64,000 nt of DNA from Megaustenia siamemsis. Taxonomy: Eukaryota; Mollusca; Gastropoda; Stylommatophora; Ariophantidae. The stretch spans positions 9,345,821 to 9,409,820 of the forward strand of contig JAVIAB010000024.1 of assembly GCA_032433765.1 (NCBI GenBank), read 5' to 3'. Both the position numbers and the translations under genes were made by a program. Under the pieces are notes generated by a model that ran no database searches, was not told the origin of the DNA, and was given only the letters and a program-made list of their open reading frames with translations. The number at the start of each line of letters is the position of its first letter. The first letter of the stretch is position 1. Shown here one piece after another: positions 46,689 to 57,075 of this stretch.

Positions 46689-49600
46689 GTGGAGAGAAGA
46701 AACATGTTACATGAACTCGGCTGTGTGGAGAGAAGAAACATGTTACATGAACTCGGCTGTGTGGAGAGAAGAAACATGTTACATGAACTCGGCTGTGTGG
46801 AGAGAAGAAACATGTTACATGGGCACGGCTATGTGGAGAGAAGAAACATGTTACATGGGCACGGCTATGTGGAGAGAAGAAACATGTTACATGGGCACGG
46901 CTATGTGGAGAGAAGAAACATGTTACATGAACTCGGCTGTGTGGAGAGAAGAAACATGTTACATGAACTCGGCTGTGTGGAGAGAAGAAACATGTTACAT
47001 GAACTCGGCTGTGTGGAGAGAAGAAACATGTTACATGGGCACGGCTATGTGGAGAGAAGAAACATGTTACATGAACTCGGCTGTGTGGAGAGAAGAAACA
47101 TGTTACATGGGCTCGGCTGTGTGGAGAGAAGAAACATGTTACATGAACTCGGCTGTGTGGAGAGAAGAAACAAGTTGCATGGACTCGGATGTGTGGAGAG
47201 AAGAAACATGTTACATGGACTCGGATGTGTGGAGAGAAGAAACATGTTACATGGACTCGGATGTGTGGAGAGAAGAAACATGTTACATGGACTCGGATGT
47301 GTGGAGAGAAGAAACATGTTACATGGACTCGGATGTGTGGAGAGAAGAAACATGTTACATGGACTCGGATGTGTGGAGAGAAGAAACATGTTACATGGGC
47401 TAGCCTGTGTGGAGAGAAGAAACATGTTACATGGACTCGGATGTGTGGAGAGAAGAAACATGTTACATGGGCTCGGCTATGTGGAAAGAAGAGACATGTT
47501 ACATGAACTCGGCTGAGTGGAGTGAAGAAACATGTTACATGAACTCGGCTGTGTGGAGAGATGAAACATGTTACATGAACTCGGCTGTGTGGAGAGAAGA
47601 AACATGTTACATGGACTCGGATGTGTGGAGAGAAGAAACATGTTACTTGGGCTAAGTGTGTGGAGAGAAGAAACATGTTACATGGACTCGGATATGTGGA
47701 GACAAGAAACATGTTACATGGACTAGGCTGTGTGGAGAGAAGAAACATGTTACATGGACTCGGATGTGCGGAGAGAAGAAACAAGTTGCATGGGCTAGGC
47801 TGTGTGGAGAGAAGAACATGTTACATGGGCTAGGTGTGTGGAGAGAAGAAACATGTTACATGGGCTAGGCTGTGTGGAGAGTAGAAAGAAGTTGCAAGGG
47901 CTCGGCTGTGTGGAGATAAGAAACATATTACATGGGCTCGGCTGTGTGGAGATAAGAAACATGTTACATGGGCTAGGCTGTGTGGAGAGAAGAAACATAT
48001 TACATGGGCTCGGCTGTGTGAAGAGAAGAAACATGTTGCATGAACTCGGCTGCGTGGAGAGAAGAAACATATTACATGGGCTCGGCTGTGTGAAAAGAAG
48101 AAACATATTGCATGAACTCGGCTGTGTGGAGAGAAGAAACATGTTACATGAACTCGGCTGAGTGGAGAGAAGAAACATGTTACATGGGCTCGGCTATGTG
48201 GAGAGAAGAAACATGTTACATGAACTCGGCTGTGTGGAGAGAAGAAACATGTTACATGGGCTCGGCTGTGTGGAGAGAAGAAACATGTTACATGAACTCG
48301 GCTGTGTGGAGAGAAGAAACATGTTACATGGGCTCGGCTATGTGGAGAGAAGAAACATGTTCCATTGACTCGGCGGTGTAGATAGAAGAAACATGTTACA
48401 TGGACTCGGATGTGTGGAGAGAAGAAACATGTTACATGGGCTAGGCTGTGTGGAGAGAAGAAATAAGTTGCATGGACTCGGATGTGTGGAGAGAAGAAAC
48501 ATGTTACATGGACTCGGATGTGTGGAGAGAAGAAACATGTTACATGGACTCGGATGTGTGGAGAGAAGAAACATGTTACGTGGACTCGGATGTGTGGAGA
48601 GAAGAAACATGTTACATGGACTCGGATGTGTGGAGAGAAGAAACATGTTACATGGACTCGGATGTGTGGAGAGAAGAAACATGTTACATGGGCTAGGCTA
48701 TGTGGAGAGAAGAAACATGTTACATGGACTCGGATGTGTGGAGAGAAGAAACATGTTACATGGGCTAGGTGTTTGGAGAGAAGAAACATGTTACATGGAC
48801 TCGGATGTGTGGAGAGAAGAAACATGTTCCATGGACTCGGATGTGTGGAGAGAAGAAACAAGTTTCATGGGCTAGGCTGTGTGGAGAGAAGAAACATGTT
48901 ACATGGACTCGGATGTGTGGAGAGAAGAAACATGTTACATGGGCTAGGCTGGTGGAGAGAAGAAACATGTTACATGGGCTAGGTGTGTGGAGAGAAGAAA
49001 CATGTTACATGGGCTAGGCTGTGTGGAGAGTAGAAACAAGTTGCAAGGGCTCGGCTGTGTGGAGATAAGAAACATATTACATGGGCTCGGCTGTGTGGAG
49101 AGAAGAAACATGTTACATGAACTCGGCTGTGTGGAGAGAAGAAACATGTTACATGAACTCGGCTGTGTGGAGAGAAGAAACATGTTACATGAACTCCGCT
49201 GTGTTGGAGAGAAGAAACATGTTACATGAACTCGGCTGTGTGGAGAGAAGAAACATGTTACATGAACTCGGCTGTGTGGAGAGAAGAAACATGTTACATG
49301 AACTCGGCTGTGTGGAGAGAAGAAACATGTTACATGAACTCGGCTGTGTGGAGAGAAGAAACATGTTACATGAACTCGGCTGTGTGGAGAGAAGAAACAT
49401 GTTACATGAACTCGGCTGTGTGGAGAGAAGAAACATGTTACATGAACTCGGCTGTGTGGAGAGAAAAAACATGTTACATGAACTCGGCTGTATGGAGAGA
49501 AGAAACATGTTACATGAACTCGGCTGTGTGGAGAGAAAAAACATGTTACATGAACTCGGCTGTGTGGAGAGAAAAAACATGTTACATGGGCTAGGCTGTG

Positions 49601-49772
49601 AGGAGAGAAGAAACATGTTACATGAACTCGGCTGTGTGGAGAGAAGAAACATGTTACATGAACTCGGCTGTGTGGAGAGAAGAAACATGTTACATGGGCT
49701 AGGCTGTGAGGAGAGAAGAAACATGTTACATGAACTCGGCTGTATGGAGAGAAGAAACATGTTACATGGGCA

Positions 49773-50104
49773 ACACCTTGTCTCTTATCTTATTCTACCC
49801 AAGCTCACGCCTTGGAGAGGAACACTCCAGCCTCGCCATTTTGGTGACGACACAGCACGGTACGCGGCAGTTAATACACGATGAAATAAATATTTAAAAA
49901 ATAACGTTTCCTATGGGTGCTGCAAAATCCATAGTCATCTATTCCTAGTGGATACTACTACACTGACAATGTTCAATTAACACTATCTAATCAGATCGAC
50001 AATTAATAAATGGCAAATATCCTTCTAATCTATAGTCTCACTTAATGCCAATAATAATAGAGACATTGGATAACAGCTGTTGAGAACACTCTCACAGACA
50101 AATC
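49773..50104. other. Intronic stretch between two arrays
   Basis: Nothing recognised. The last satellite unit breaks off at ATGGGCAACACC (about 49766-49777). Confidence 0.4.
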
Positions 50105-50875
50105 GAGTTTCAAGAATTATTATTGTATCAAATACTTCAAGAATTATTCTTATATTAAATACTTCAAGAATTGTTCTTATATCAAATACTTCAAGAATTG
50201 TTCTTATATCAAATACTTCAAGAATTGTTCTTATATCAAATACTTCAAGAATTGTTCTTATATCAAATACTTCAAGAATTGTTTTTATATCAAATACTTC
50301 AAGAATTGTTTTTATATCAAATACTTCAAGAATTGTTCTTATATCAAATACTTCAAGAATTGTTCTTATATCAAATACTTCAAGAATTGTTCTTATATCA
50401 AATATTTCAAGAATTATTCTTATATCAAATACTTCAAGAATTGTTTTTATATCAAATACTTCAAGAATTATTCTTATATCAAATACTTCAAGAATTGTTT
50501 TTATATCAAATACTTCAAGAATTATTCTTATATCAAATACTTCAAGAATTGTTCTTATATCAAATATTTCAAGAATTGTTTTTATATCAAATACTTCAAG
50601 AATTATTCTTATATTAAATACTTCAAGAATTGTTTTTATATCAAATACTTCAAGAATTATTCTTATATTAAATACTTCAAGAATTGTTTTTATATCAAAT
50701 ACTTCAAAAATTGTTTTTATATCAAATACTTCAAGAATTATTCTTATATCAAATATTTCAAGAATTGTTTTTATATCAAATATTTCAAGAATTGTTTTTA
50801 TATCAAATATTTCAAGAATTGTTTTTATATCAAATATTTCAAGAATTGTTTTCATATCAAATATTTCAAGAATTG
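50105..50875. repeat. 27-bp tandem array
   Basis: About 28 units of 27 bp: ATCAAATACTTCAAGAATTG plus TTCTTAT, with GTTTTTAT and ATTATTCTTAT variants. Open on both strands because 27 is a multiple of three (9-residue repeats); not coding. Confidence 0.97.
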
Positions 50876-51117
50876 CCGAAACGTCGTATTTTATTCTCTC
50901 TCTCTTTGTGTTTAGTTTCTGGATAACATGTTACGTTTACTTGTACTATTTTCTACAGCGTCACACGCGGCCCCCTCGACGCGGAAAGGCAGATGAGGAA
51001 GGAAAGAAGAAGAAGGAGAAGGAGTTACACGCGGACACACACGATATTTGATACTTTATTATTGTGTATATCTCCTGTTTGTATAGAGAGCTAATTCTGA
51101 CTTGTGGAAGGGAAACA
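50876..51117. other. Unassigned stretch with strong acceptor-like signal
   Basis: tctctctctttgtgtttag ends at 50915. A 27-nt segment FLDNMLRLL (50916-50942) would need a poor donor (gtacta), so it is not called. Downstream 50959-51050 is GC-rich and codes for a Lys/Glu run ending in a stop; possibly a dispersed repeat. Confidence 0.3.
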
Positions 51118-51385
51118 GAGACCGTGGACAAACAAGTGGAAACAACGATAAGAAGCAGCAGAGATTTCTTAGGAAAATGTTGAGAGTTTTCTCAACAGCT
51201 AAAAATGACCAACGATGAAATTCTCAAAGCGGGCAGCACAAAAAAAAAAAAAGAGCTGTTGAATAACATAAGAAAAAAATAACACACATTTTTTCGGGCA
51301 CATCATAAGAAGAATAAAGTTGGAATACTTGGTTATAACTGTCAAAATGCAGGGAAAGAGAAATCGATGAAGACATGTATGGCCC
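51118..51385 (+). mobile_element. LINE-B fragment, interrupted
   Basis: Reads ETVDKQVET-type start, FLGKMLRVF, then NDEILKAG, a (A)n run at 51240-51252, FFGHIIRRIKLEYLVITVK and QGKRNR, then loses similarity at 51385. The family 3' terminus reappears at 51740-51830. Confidence 0.75.
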
Positions 51386-51739
51386 TTTTCGTCTTGTCAG
51401 GCTGTCTAGTAGAGGCTACTGTGTATTTTTTTTTTAGGTTTTATTTTTGTCCAACAGAAGCTCTCGTGGCTAATTCTACCAATGTTTGACAAACACACAC
51501 GGACACATAATGAACAAGTCAGGCCCACTGATCCACAGGGTTTGCCATCCTTTTTCATGAGTCTTTTCTTTTCTAAGTTTTGCCTTAGCACAGTCTCAAA
51601 AGATGTTGTACCATTCCTTATACATGCTCTCCATGATGTGTGCGATCACTTGCCAGATGTTCCCTGTCATATTCACATATGGGAAAACAAACAGAGAAGA
51701 TATTAGATAGTCTGGCATCGTGATAAGTTTAACAGTCAA
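51386..51739. other. Unassigned insert between two LINE-B parts
   Basis: About 350 bp between the body and the terminus of what may be one LINE-B copy. Contains a T-rich run (51427-51437). No tRNA head or target duplication found. Confidence 0.3.
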
Positions 51740-51835
51740 TTGAATTAATCTGATGGACTGTTAACAGAGAATTGTGGAAGGACATGATCGTCTACGTCAA
51801 CCGTTATGGCACATGATGATGCTTGATATTAAATA
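51740..51835 (+). mobile_element. LINE-B 3' terminus
   Basis: Reads NRELWKDMIVYVNRYGT followed by GATGATGC; may belong with 51118-51385. Confidence 0.6.
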
Positions 51836-51945
51836 TGTTAATAAAAGTGCAATCGTTTGCGCTGTAGACGACGTGATGTATGAACATTTGAATGATTTAT
51901 ACTGATGGCATATATGTGCTTGTTGATGTGTGATATTTCCCGCAG

Positions 51946-51978
51946 GTTAATCTGTCGGTTGTAGAAACACAATTTGGG
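51946..51978 (+). CDS. Microexon 14 (33 nt, VNLSVVETQFG)
   Basis: Acceptor tgtgatatttcccgcag; donor GGG|gtaagt at 51979. Only phase 0 is open. NLS sequon. Follows the 17-kb satellite intron. Confidence 0.8.
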
Positions 51979-52054
51979 GTAAGTTGTGTCAGCCACAACC
52001 GCTGACATCGATGTGAGTCAGGAATGTTAACAGTGCTAACTGTTGCCTTTCATT

Positions 52055-52348
52055 ATTTCATTTATTTTATATTCATCCATTTTATATTCATCCATTTTAT
52101 ATTCATTCATTTTATATTCATCCATTTTATATTCATCCATTTTATATTCATCCATTTTATATTCATTCATTTTATATTCATTCATTTTATATTCATCCAT
52201 TTTATATTCATCCATTTTATATTCATTCATTTTATATTCATCCATTTTATATTCATCCATTTTATATTCATTCATTTTATATTCATCCATTTTATATTCA
52301 TCTATTTTATATTCATCCATTTTATATTCATCCATTTTATATTCATTT
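52055..52348. repeat. 15-bp tandem array
   Basis: About 20 units of CCATTTTATATTCAT with CATTCATTTTATATT variants. Open in several frames on both strands; not coding. Confidence 0.97.
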
Positions 52349-52357
52349 GATTTTCCT

Positions 52358-52605
52358 ACTTGTTCGAAGACAGCACATAGGGAGGAAGTCATAGTTGTCC
52401 ATGATTGACGATCTGATGCTAGTTCTTGTAGTTCTTGATTACTTCTTATTTCTCTGGTTGACTCTTCACCATGAATTGTTCTGCGTAGCGATTCCCTTGG
52501 TCTGCCGTGTTTTCTTTTATAAGATGGTTTCTACATCAATGCCTGACGGTGAAGTCTTTCTTCATCCATTCTCAACACATGACCGATGTATTACCAATGT
52601 CTTTT
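52358..52605 (-). mobile_element. LINE-G fragment
   Basis: Reverse strand. From 52580 back: VLRMDEERLHRQALM, then KRKHGRPRESLR (near 52495-52515), SNQELQELASDR and MTSSLCAVFEQ. Standard LINE C-terminal layout; decayed. Pair of 16466. Confidence 0.65.
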
Positions 52606-52621
52606 TCTTATAAAACTCGAT

Positions 52622-53612
52622 ATGGTTAGTTGGTTGGTTGGTTGGTTAGTTGGTTGGTTGGTTAGTTGGTTGGTTGGTTGGTTGGTTGGTTAGTTGGTTG
52701 GTTGGTTGGTTAGTTGGTTGGTTGGTTGGTTGGTTAGTTGGTTAGTTGGTTGGTTGGTTGGTTGGTTAGTTGGTTGGTTGGTTAGTTGGTTGGTTGGTTG
52801 GTTGGTTAGTTGGTTGGTTGGTTAGTTGGTTGGTTAGTTGGTTAGTTGGTTGGTTAGTTGGTTGGTTAGTTGGTTGGTAACTTTAGTTGGTTGGTTGGTT
52901 GGTTGGTTGGTTGGTTGGTTAGTTGGTTGGTTGGTTGGTTGGTTGGTTAGTTGGTTGGTTGGTTAGTTGGTTGGTTGGTTGGTTAGTTGGTTGGTTGGTT
53001 GGTTAGTTGGTTAGTTGGTTGGTTAGTTGGTTGGTTAGTTGGTTGGTTGGTTGGTAACTTTAGTTGGTTGGTTGGTTGGTTAGTTGGTTGGTTGGTTGGT
53101 TAGTTGGTTAGTTGGTTGGTTGGTTGGTTAGTTGGTTGGTTGGTTAGTTGGTTGGTTGGTTGGTTGGTTGGTTATTTGGTTGGTTGGTTGGTTGGTTAGT
53201 TGGTTGGTTAGTTGGTTGGTTAGTTGGTTGGTTGGTTGGTAACTTTAGTTGGTTGGTTGGTTGGTTAGTTGGTTGGTTGGTTGGTTGTTGGTTTGGTTGG
53301 TTGGTTGGTTGGTTGGTTGGTTGGTTGGTTGGTTGGTTGGTTGGTTGGTTAGTTGGTTGGTTGGTTGGTTAGTTGGTTGGTTGGTTGGTTGGTTAGTTGG
53401 TTGGTTGGTAACTTTAGTTGGTTGGTTGGTTGGTTAGTTGGTTGGTTGGTTGGTTAGTTGGTTGGTTGGTTGGTTAGTTGGTTGGTTGGTTGGTTGGTTG
53501 GTTAGTTGGTTGGTTGGTTGGTTGGTTAGTTGGTTGGTTGGTTGGTTGGTTAGTTGGTTGGTTGGTTGGTTAGTTAGTTGGTTCGTTGGATGGTTAGTTG
53601 GTTGGTTGCGTT
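52622..53612. repeat. (GGTT)n array with AGTT variants
   Basis: About 1 kb of TTGG/TTAG tetranucleotides. The marker GGTAACTTTAGTTGG occurs near 52876, 53052, 53239 and 53407, spaced 168-187 bp, so blocks of about 180 bp were amplified. The + strand (the RNA strand of the microexon gene) has hundreds of GG doublets. Confidence 0.97.
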
Positions 53613-53980
53613 CGCCTGATGACTAAAGTATTCTAGAGTGTCGTAGTAGACTAAAATATTCCTCTTCATCATCCGCCCTTACAAGGACGTAGTGGACGTG
53701 TCTGCGTTGTGTTGTGGTTTGCAGTATAACTGTTATATTTGCGTCTTTCGGCCCAACACATCCGACTTCAGCGCGACATTTTTGAGTACAGGGTTGTATT
53801 CCCTCTTCGATCCCTGCATGCTTGGCCAGACTAGACAGGTTAGTCTGTTACTGGAGGCACCGCTGTGAGGTGGAGCAGGGTCTGGATGGTTTTGGTTCAC
53901 CGATCCTGGCACAAGCCATCCGCTGTGGGTCGCTGACAACTTCCAGCTCTGGTGCTGGTAGGCGCGCCTTCGACTCCTTG
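53613..53980 (+). repeat. Dispersed repeat F, copy 1
   Basis: Nearly the same about 365 bp as 57076-57445. Shared blocks are GTGGACGTGTCTGCGTTGTG, TTTCGGCCCAACACATCCGA, GGCCAGACTAGACAGGTTAG and TGGTTTTGGTTCACCGATCC, and both end in AGGCGCGCCTTCG. Orientation arbitrary. No coding frame, tRNA head or terminal repeats recognised. Confidence 0.9.
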
Positions 53981-53984
53981 ATAT

Positions 53985-54200
53985 AAATTCTTGTTTAGTT
54001 CGACTCTTTTCTGAACATTTGAAATGCATTCTTTCCAGCTTGTGCCTGCGATCCCACGAAGACATTTGTTTTCAAATTGTCAAACTAATTTTCTATCTAA
54101 AGTCTGTGTGAATGTCCAACTTTCACATCCATATGTTAGCACTAGCATAATTAAGACGTTCAACATGATTATTGTGTGTTACATATGCAACATGATCAAT
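53985..54200 (-). mobile_element. LINE-I fragment (RT thumb)
   Basis: Reverse strand, frame-broken: VLTYGCESWTFTQTLDRK-like, then FENKCLRGIAGTSWKECI (54070-54010) and KSRTKQEFIS. A thumb segment only. Confidence 0.55.
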
Positions 54201-54374
54201 GGTCACGTGAAAATATTCAACAGACCACATGTTACCCACAGGGAATTCAATGTAGAAACAGTAATTTATCCCTTTTTTAGTCTCCATTCTTGTCTTCCAA
54301 GATCGAGATAAAGATTAGTGCCCGGGTCAATTCTGTGGAGAAAAATGGAAATAAATTATTATTGTGGAGGGAAA
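54201..54374. other. Short unassigned stretch with SINE-3-like end
   Basis: 54350-54385 (AAATTATTATTGTGGAGGGA and ACATCCGAGACGA) resembles the SINE-3 3' block in reverse orientation. Weak. Confidence 0.35.
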
Positions 54375-54384
54375 CATCCGAGAC

Positions 54385-55045
54385 GACAGACCAACGAATC
54401 ATTTCAGTGCTGGACCTGTAAGACGACACCAAAGAAGTGCATGGGCATTTACAGCACGCTCGGCAGGCAGAATAGTCAAGGAAGACAGTGCTGCATACGT
54501 CATGACCACTGGTAGCATGGAGGCGATGGCAGTGACCAAGGGATGCAAATGGTTAGAGTCACAAGACTACACATTTTGATTGATTCGATGAGCATGATAA
54601 AAAAAGTGGAGGCGGGCTCTATAAGCATGCAATGGGTAGAGTCGTTGCAGAAATCCGAAATACGTAAGATCACCTTTGTCTATGTCCCTGGACATGCGGG
54701 AGTAAGGGAAAATGAAAGAGCGGACAGGTTGACTAGCTGCGCTGTCGTTGAGGACGGGCAACCAATGGATCGGGTGGACATCATCAATGCCCTCCGAAAT
54801 GTGGGAAGAGCACAGGACTTCGACAAACACAGATCCACGTCACCTCATCGGAAGATGGAAATGGGAGTTAAGATGGGCACAGCCAGAAATGAGAAACTTA
54901 GTGGTCGTGTAAGAAGACTTATCAGCCAACATAGAACTGGAGTCGTCAGTCGCTTGACACTGAGGAAATTGCTGAGGAGGGGATCTGAACACCTATGGAC
55001 ATGTTCGGAGTGCAATGATGATGACCCGCAAATAACTCAATAACT
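54385..55045 (+). mobile_element. RNase-H LINE: RNase H domain to 3' terminus
   Basis: Best copy of this family. RNase H pieces: GRIVKEDSAAYVMTTGSMEA (54468-54530), KGCKWLESQDYTF, LIDSMSMIKKVEAGSISMQ, VESLQKSEIRKITFVYVPGH and AGVRENERADRL. The last two contain the family H and D residues that help form the active site. Then GQPMDRVDIINALRNVGRAQ, MGVKMGTARNEKLSGRVRR and LLRRGSEHLWTCSECND. A frame change near 54575 joins two blocks; otherwise open to 55043. Ends CAAATAACTCAATAACTC. RT not present (5' truncated). Confidence 0.92.
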
Positions 55046-55047
55046 CT

Positions 55048-55325
55048 CTCATGAAGTCAGCTGTCTGTTTAAGTGAATCGATTGCCCCATATAGTTCCTC
55101 TTCCAGGGAGTAGGGTGTGGACCACATTGCTTTTCTCAAAACTGTGTACTGGGGGCAATCCTGTAGAACATGTTTCGTAGTCATTTTGCCCAGTGTAAGT
55201 GGCATAGGCTGGTTGTACCTATTTTGAATTTGGTGAACATGTGATTTCTCATTCTATTGTGGCCAGTGCGTAGGCGAAGTATGATGACTTTATCCCTCCT
55301 TGATAGTTGGAGGTATCCGTCAACA
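55048..55325 (-). mobile_element. Second RNase-H-type LINE, C-terminus, opposite strand
   Basis: Reverse strand: SRRDKVIILRLRTGHNRMRN (55300-55240), MFTKFKIGTT, then KMTTKHVLQDCPQYTVLRKA and MWSTPYSLEEELYGAIDSLK. This is the RLRTGH ... T-x-H-x-L-x-x-CP layout that follows RNase H in many LINEs. Its Cys-rich C-x-CG part is damaged (CHLHWAK). It abuts the + strand copy tail to tail at about 55046. Confidence 0.8.
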
Positions 55326-55329
55326 ATGT

Positions 55330-55445
55330 CAGTATCTGTAAACAACAGAAATGAGAAATAGCTGCCGAGATCAAAAGTTGTGGAGTGAAATGATCACCTA
55401 CGCCACTAGGCCCGGTACTTGATGTTGATGATGATGATGATGATT
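55330..55445 (+). mobile_element. LINE-B 3' terminus
   Basis: Frame-damaged NRNEK-LPRSKVVE, then EMITYATRPGT followed by (GAT)n at 55418-55443. Confidence 0.75.
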
Positions 55446-55892
55446 TGGTTATCATTCTCTGTTTCCTCTTTGTCTATATTACTACCCAGACATGTGTAAG
55501 AATATACGTCTAGTAGAGGTATTTCTTTTATTGGTATTTGATTATTGCCAATTGCATAAATTCTCATAAATATAGTCTTATCTCTATTTATTCCAGCCCC
55601 ATCTATTATTATCTCTCATAAAGTATGCTCATTTTGTCTTGCATCGTTGATGATTATGTGATAGGAGAGATATGCCATCAGCCAAGTCTAAGTCAAATTT
55701 CTTGGTCAGTGACCCCTGGATTTTATTTCTTTTGCTCTGAGTTAAACTAATGATCCAATCTACGGCCAGCAGAAAAAGGAATGGAGATAGAAGACATACG
55801 TTCTTACCTATAGCAGTAATCTCTAGTGAGCTATAAATAGTAACATGAAGACACGTATAGAAACAGAACCGACCTAGGAGAGATTGGGACAT
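55446..55892 (-). mobile_element. LINE-F fragment (RT palm)
   Basis: Reverse strand. From about 55810 back: GKNVCLLSPFLFLLAVDWII (the GCLLSPFLF motif with Q-G lost), NKIQGSLTKKFDLDLADGIS, LLSH. The catalytic F/YADD is read here as LADG, so the key second Asp is gone. Continues INRDKTIFMRIYAIGNNQ and CLGSNIDKEET near 55500. Confidence 0.75.
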
Positions 55893-56109
55893 ATAAATGT
55901 GTAGATAGTGTTTAGTCTGATTTGTAAGAAATACAAATACATGAGTGCAGTGTTACAATATGTTTAGTTTATTGCAGCGGGTTATCAAGCTAGATAGATC
56001 TCATAAATTTCGTCAGAGTTGAATAGCAATTTCTTAATCTTTGGTCAGTCTACATATCTAGTCATAGACACTTTAATCTTCCTCCTCTTCGTCCCTGCCT
56101 TATCTGCTG

Positions 56110-56880
56110 TCTTCTGCCTTTTTGATGGCCTCACCTTCTGTTATGTTTCCTGGTGTTTATAATATTCCATCAATGTTTTTTCGTTGTCGGCCCTTGAGTC
56201 TGGTGTTCTCGCAACGTGTATTGAACGCTCGCTGTATTGTGATTTGATCCTTCTGTCTTACCGCGGGGTCAAACCATTTATCTGTTGTTTCTTTATGTTT
56301 TTAGAGCCGCGATAGCTCAGTGGTTAGTGGACTGGACTACAAAGGACAAGAGGTAGGGTTCGATCCCAACCGGCGGATTCCGGTTCACCCAGCCTTTAAT
56401 GGGTACCGGATTTTTTTCTGGGAAAGTAAAGCGGCACGGGCGTAATACCGACCAAATTACCCCAAAAATCATGTGCCGCAGGTCAGTAAAATGTATGGTC
56501 ACCATATTCCCTATACGAGACGCCATTTGGCGTTACGGGGGTACTTTACCTCTTTATGTTTTCTATGGTGGAAACTATTCCTAGCTCTGTTCTTATTTCT
56601 TTATTTCTGATCTTATCTCTCAGGTTATTTCTAGTCATTCGTCTAACATATTTCATCTCAGTAGAAGTTATTTTATTATTGCTCTTTCATCTAGGCTTCA
56701 GGACTGGCATTGGTAGCACAACGTTGGGATGAGGATTGTATTGTAAAGTACCGGTTTTGCCTGTAGAGTTATTTCCGTTTTGGACTATAGTGGTGATAGC
56801 TGTCCGATGATTTGACAATCTATGTTGCTTCTTGAGTCAATTTCTCTTGTTTGTGAATAGTCGTAGTCACCAGATACCTT
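56110..56880 (-). mobile_element. LINE-C 3' region split by SINE-1
   Basis: Reverse strand; two parts (56110-56301 and 56551-56880) are continuous once the SINE is removed. They read NNLRDKIRNKEIRTELGIV, then KKQQIN(G)L and RRTIKSQYSERSI; the 3' words are GGCCCTTGAGTCTGGTG and TGTTATGTTTCCTGGTG. Decayed. Confidence 0.8.
56302..56550 (+). mobile_element. SINE-1 copy with perfect 12-bp target duplication
   Basis: tRNA-derived head AGAGCCGCGATAGCTCAGTG (A-box-like), B box GGTTCGATCCC (about 56358-56368), core CACCCAGCCTTTAATGGGTA, then CACGGGCGTAATACCGACC and 3' end GGGGGTACTTTACC. TCTTTATGTTTT lies on both sides (56290-56301 and 56551-56562). About 249 bp. Inserted into LINE-C, so it is younger than that copy. 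Confidence 0.95.
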
Positions 56881-57075
56881 AATTATTCTGTATATTCAAA
56901 GCATACAGACAGTAGATTCCCTCACTTACACAGAGATTTGAGATCGATACTTAGGCAAATTATGTACTAGAACTACTCGATACTGAAGAAGTAGAGAAGC
57001 AGCTTCCAATATTTCATCGATCTTTTTTAAATTGTAATCGTTTATGAGACGATACATATTCTGCTGCTTGCTGGC

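Larger units (their letters stand above)
34855..49772. repeat. 36-bp satellite array, about 15 kb
   Basis: Roughly 410-415 head-to-tail units of 36 bp, assembled as GGCTGTGTGGAGAGAAGAAA then CATGTTACATGAACTC. Main subtypes end GAACTC, GGGCTC, GGACTCGGATG or GGGCACGGCTA; a 35-bp form has GGGCTAGGTGTG. Thirty-six is a multiple of three and most units lack stops, so 12-residue repeats can be read in several frames of both strands (longest 576 codons, 47784-46054 reverse). These are not proteins. TAG inside GGGCTAGG and TAA in single units end the frames. Larger blocks are duplicated (separate entries). Confidence 0.98.

Noticed and set aside
34855..49772. p53-type half sites (AAACATGTTA) in each satellite unit
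   Set aside because: One mismatch to the half-site consensus and no properly spaced second half site; chance is sufficient.
34855..49772. CRISPR-like array (36-bp repeat size)
   Set aside because: Units are directly head to tail with no unique spacers, in a eukaryotic context.
34840..49884. Dozens of frames with 12-residue repeats on both strands, up to 576 codons
   Set aside because: The 36-bp unit keeps any frame; five or more frames are open at once, which no real gene explains.
50025..51051. 323- and 276-codon frames on opposite strands
   Set aside because: Both arise from the 27-bp array.
56302..56375. tRNA gene
   Set aside because: A and B boxes are present, but the element continues into a SINE body with a target duplication, and the cloverleaf is not intact.
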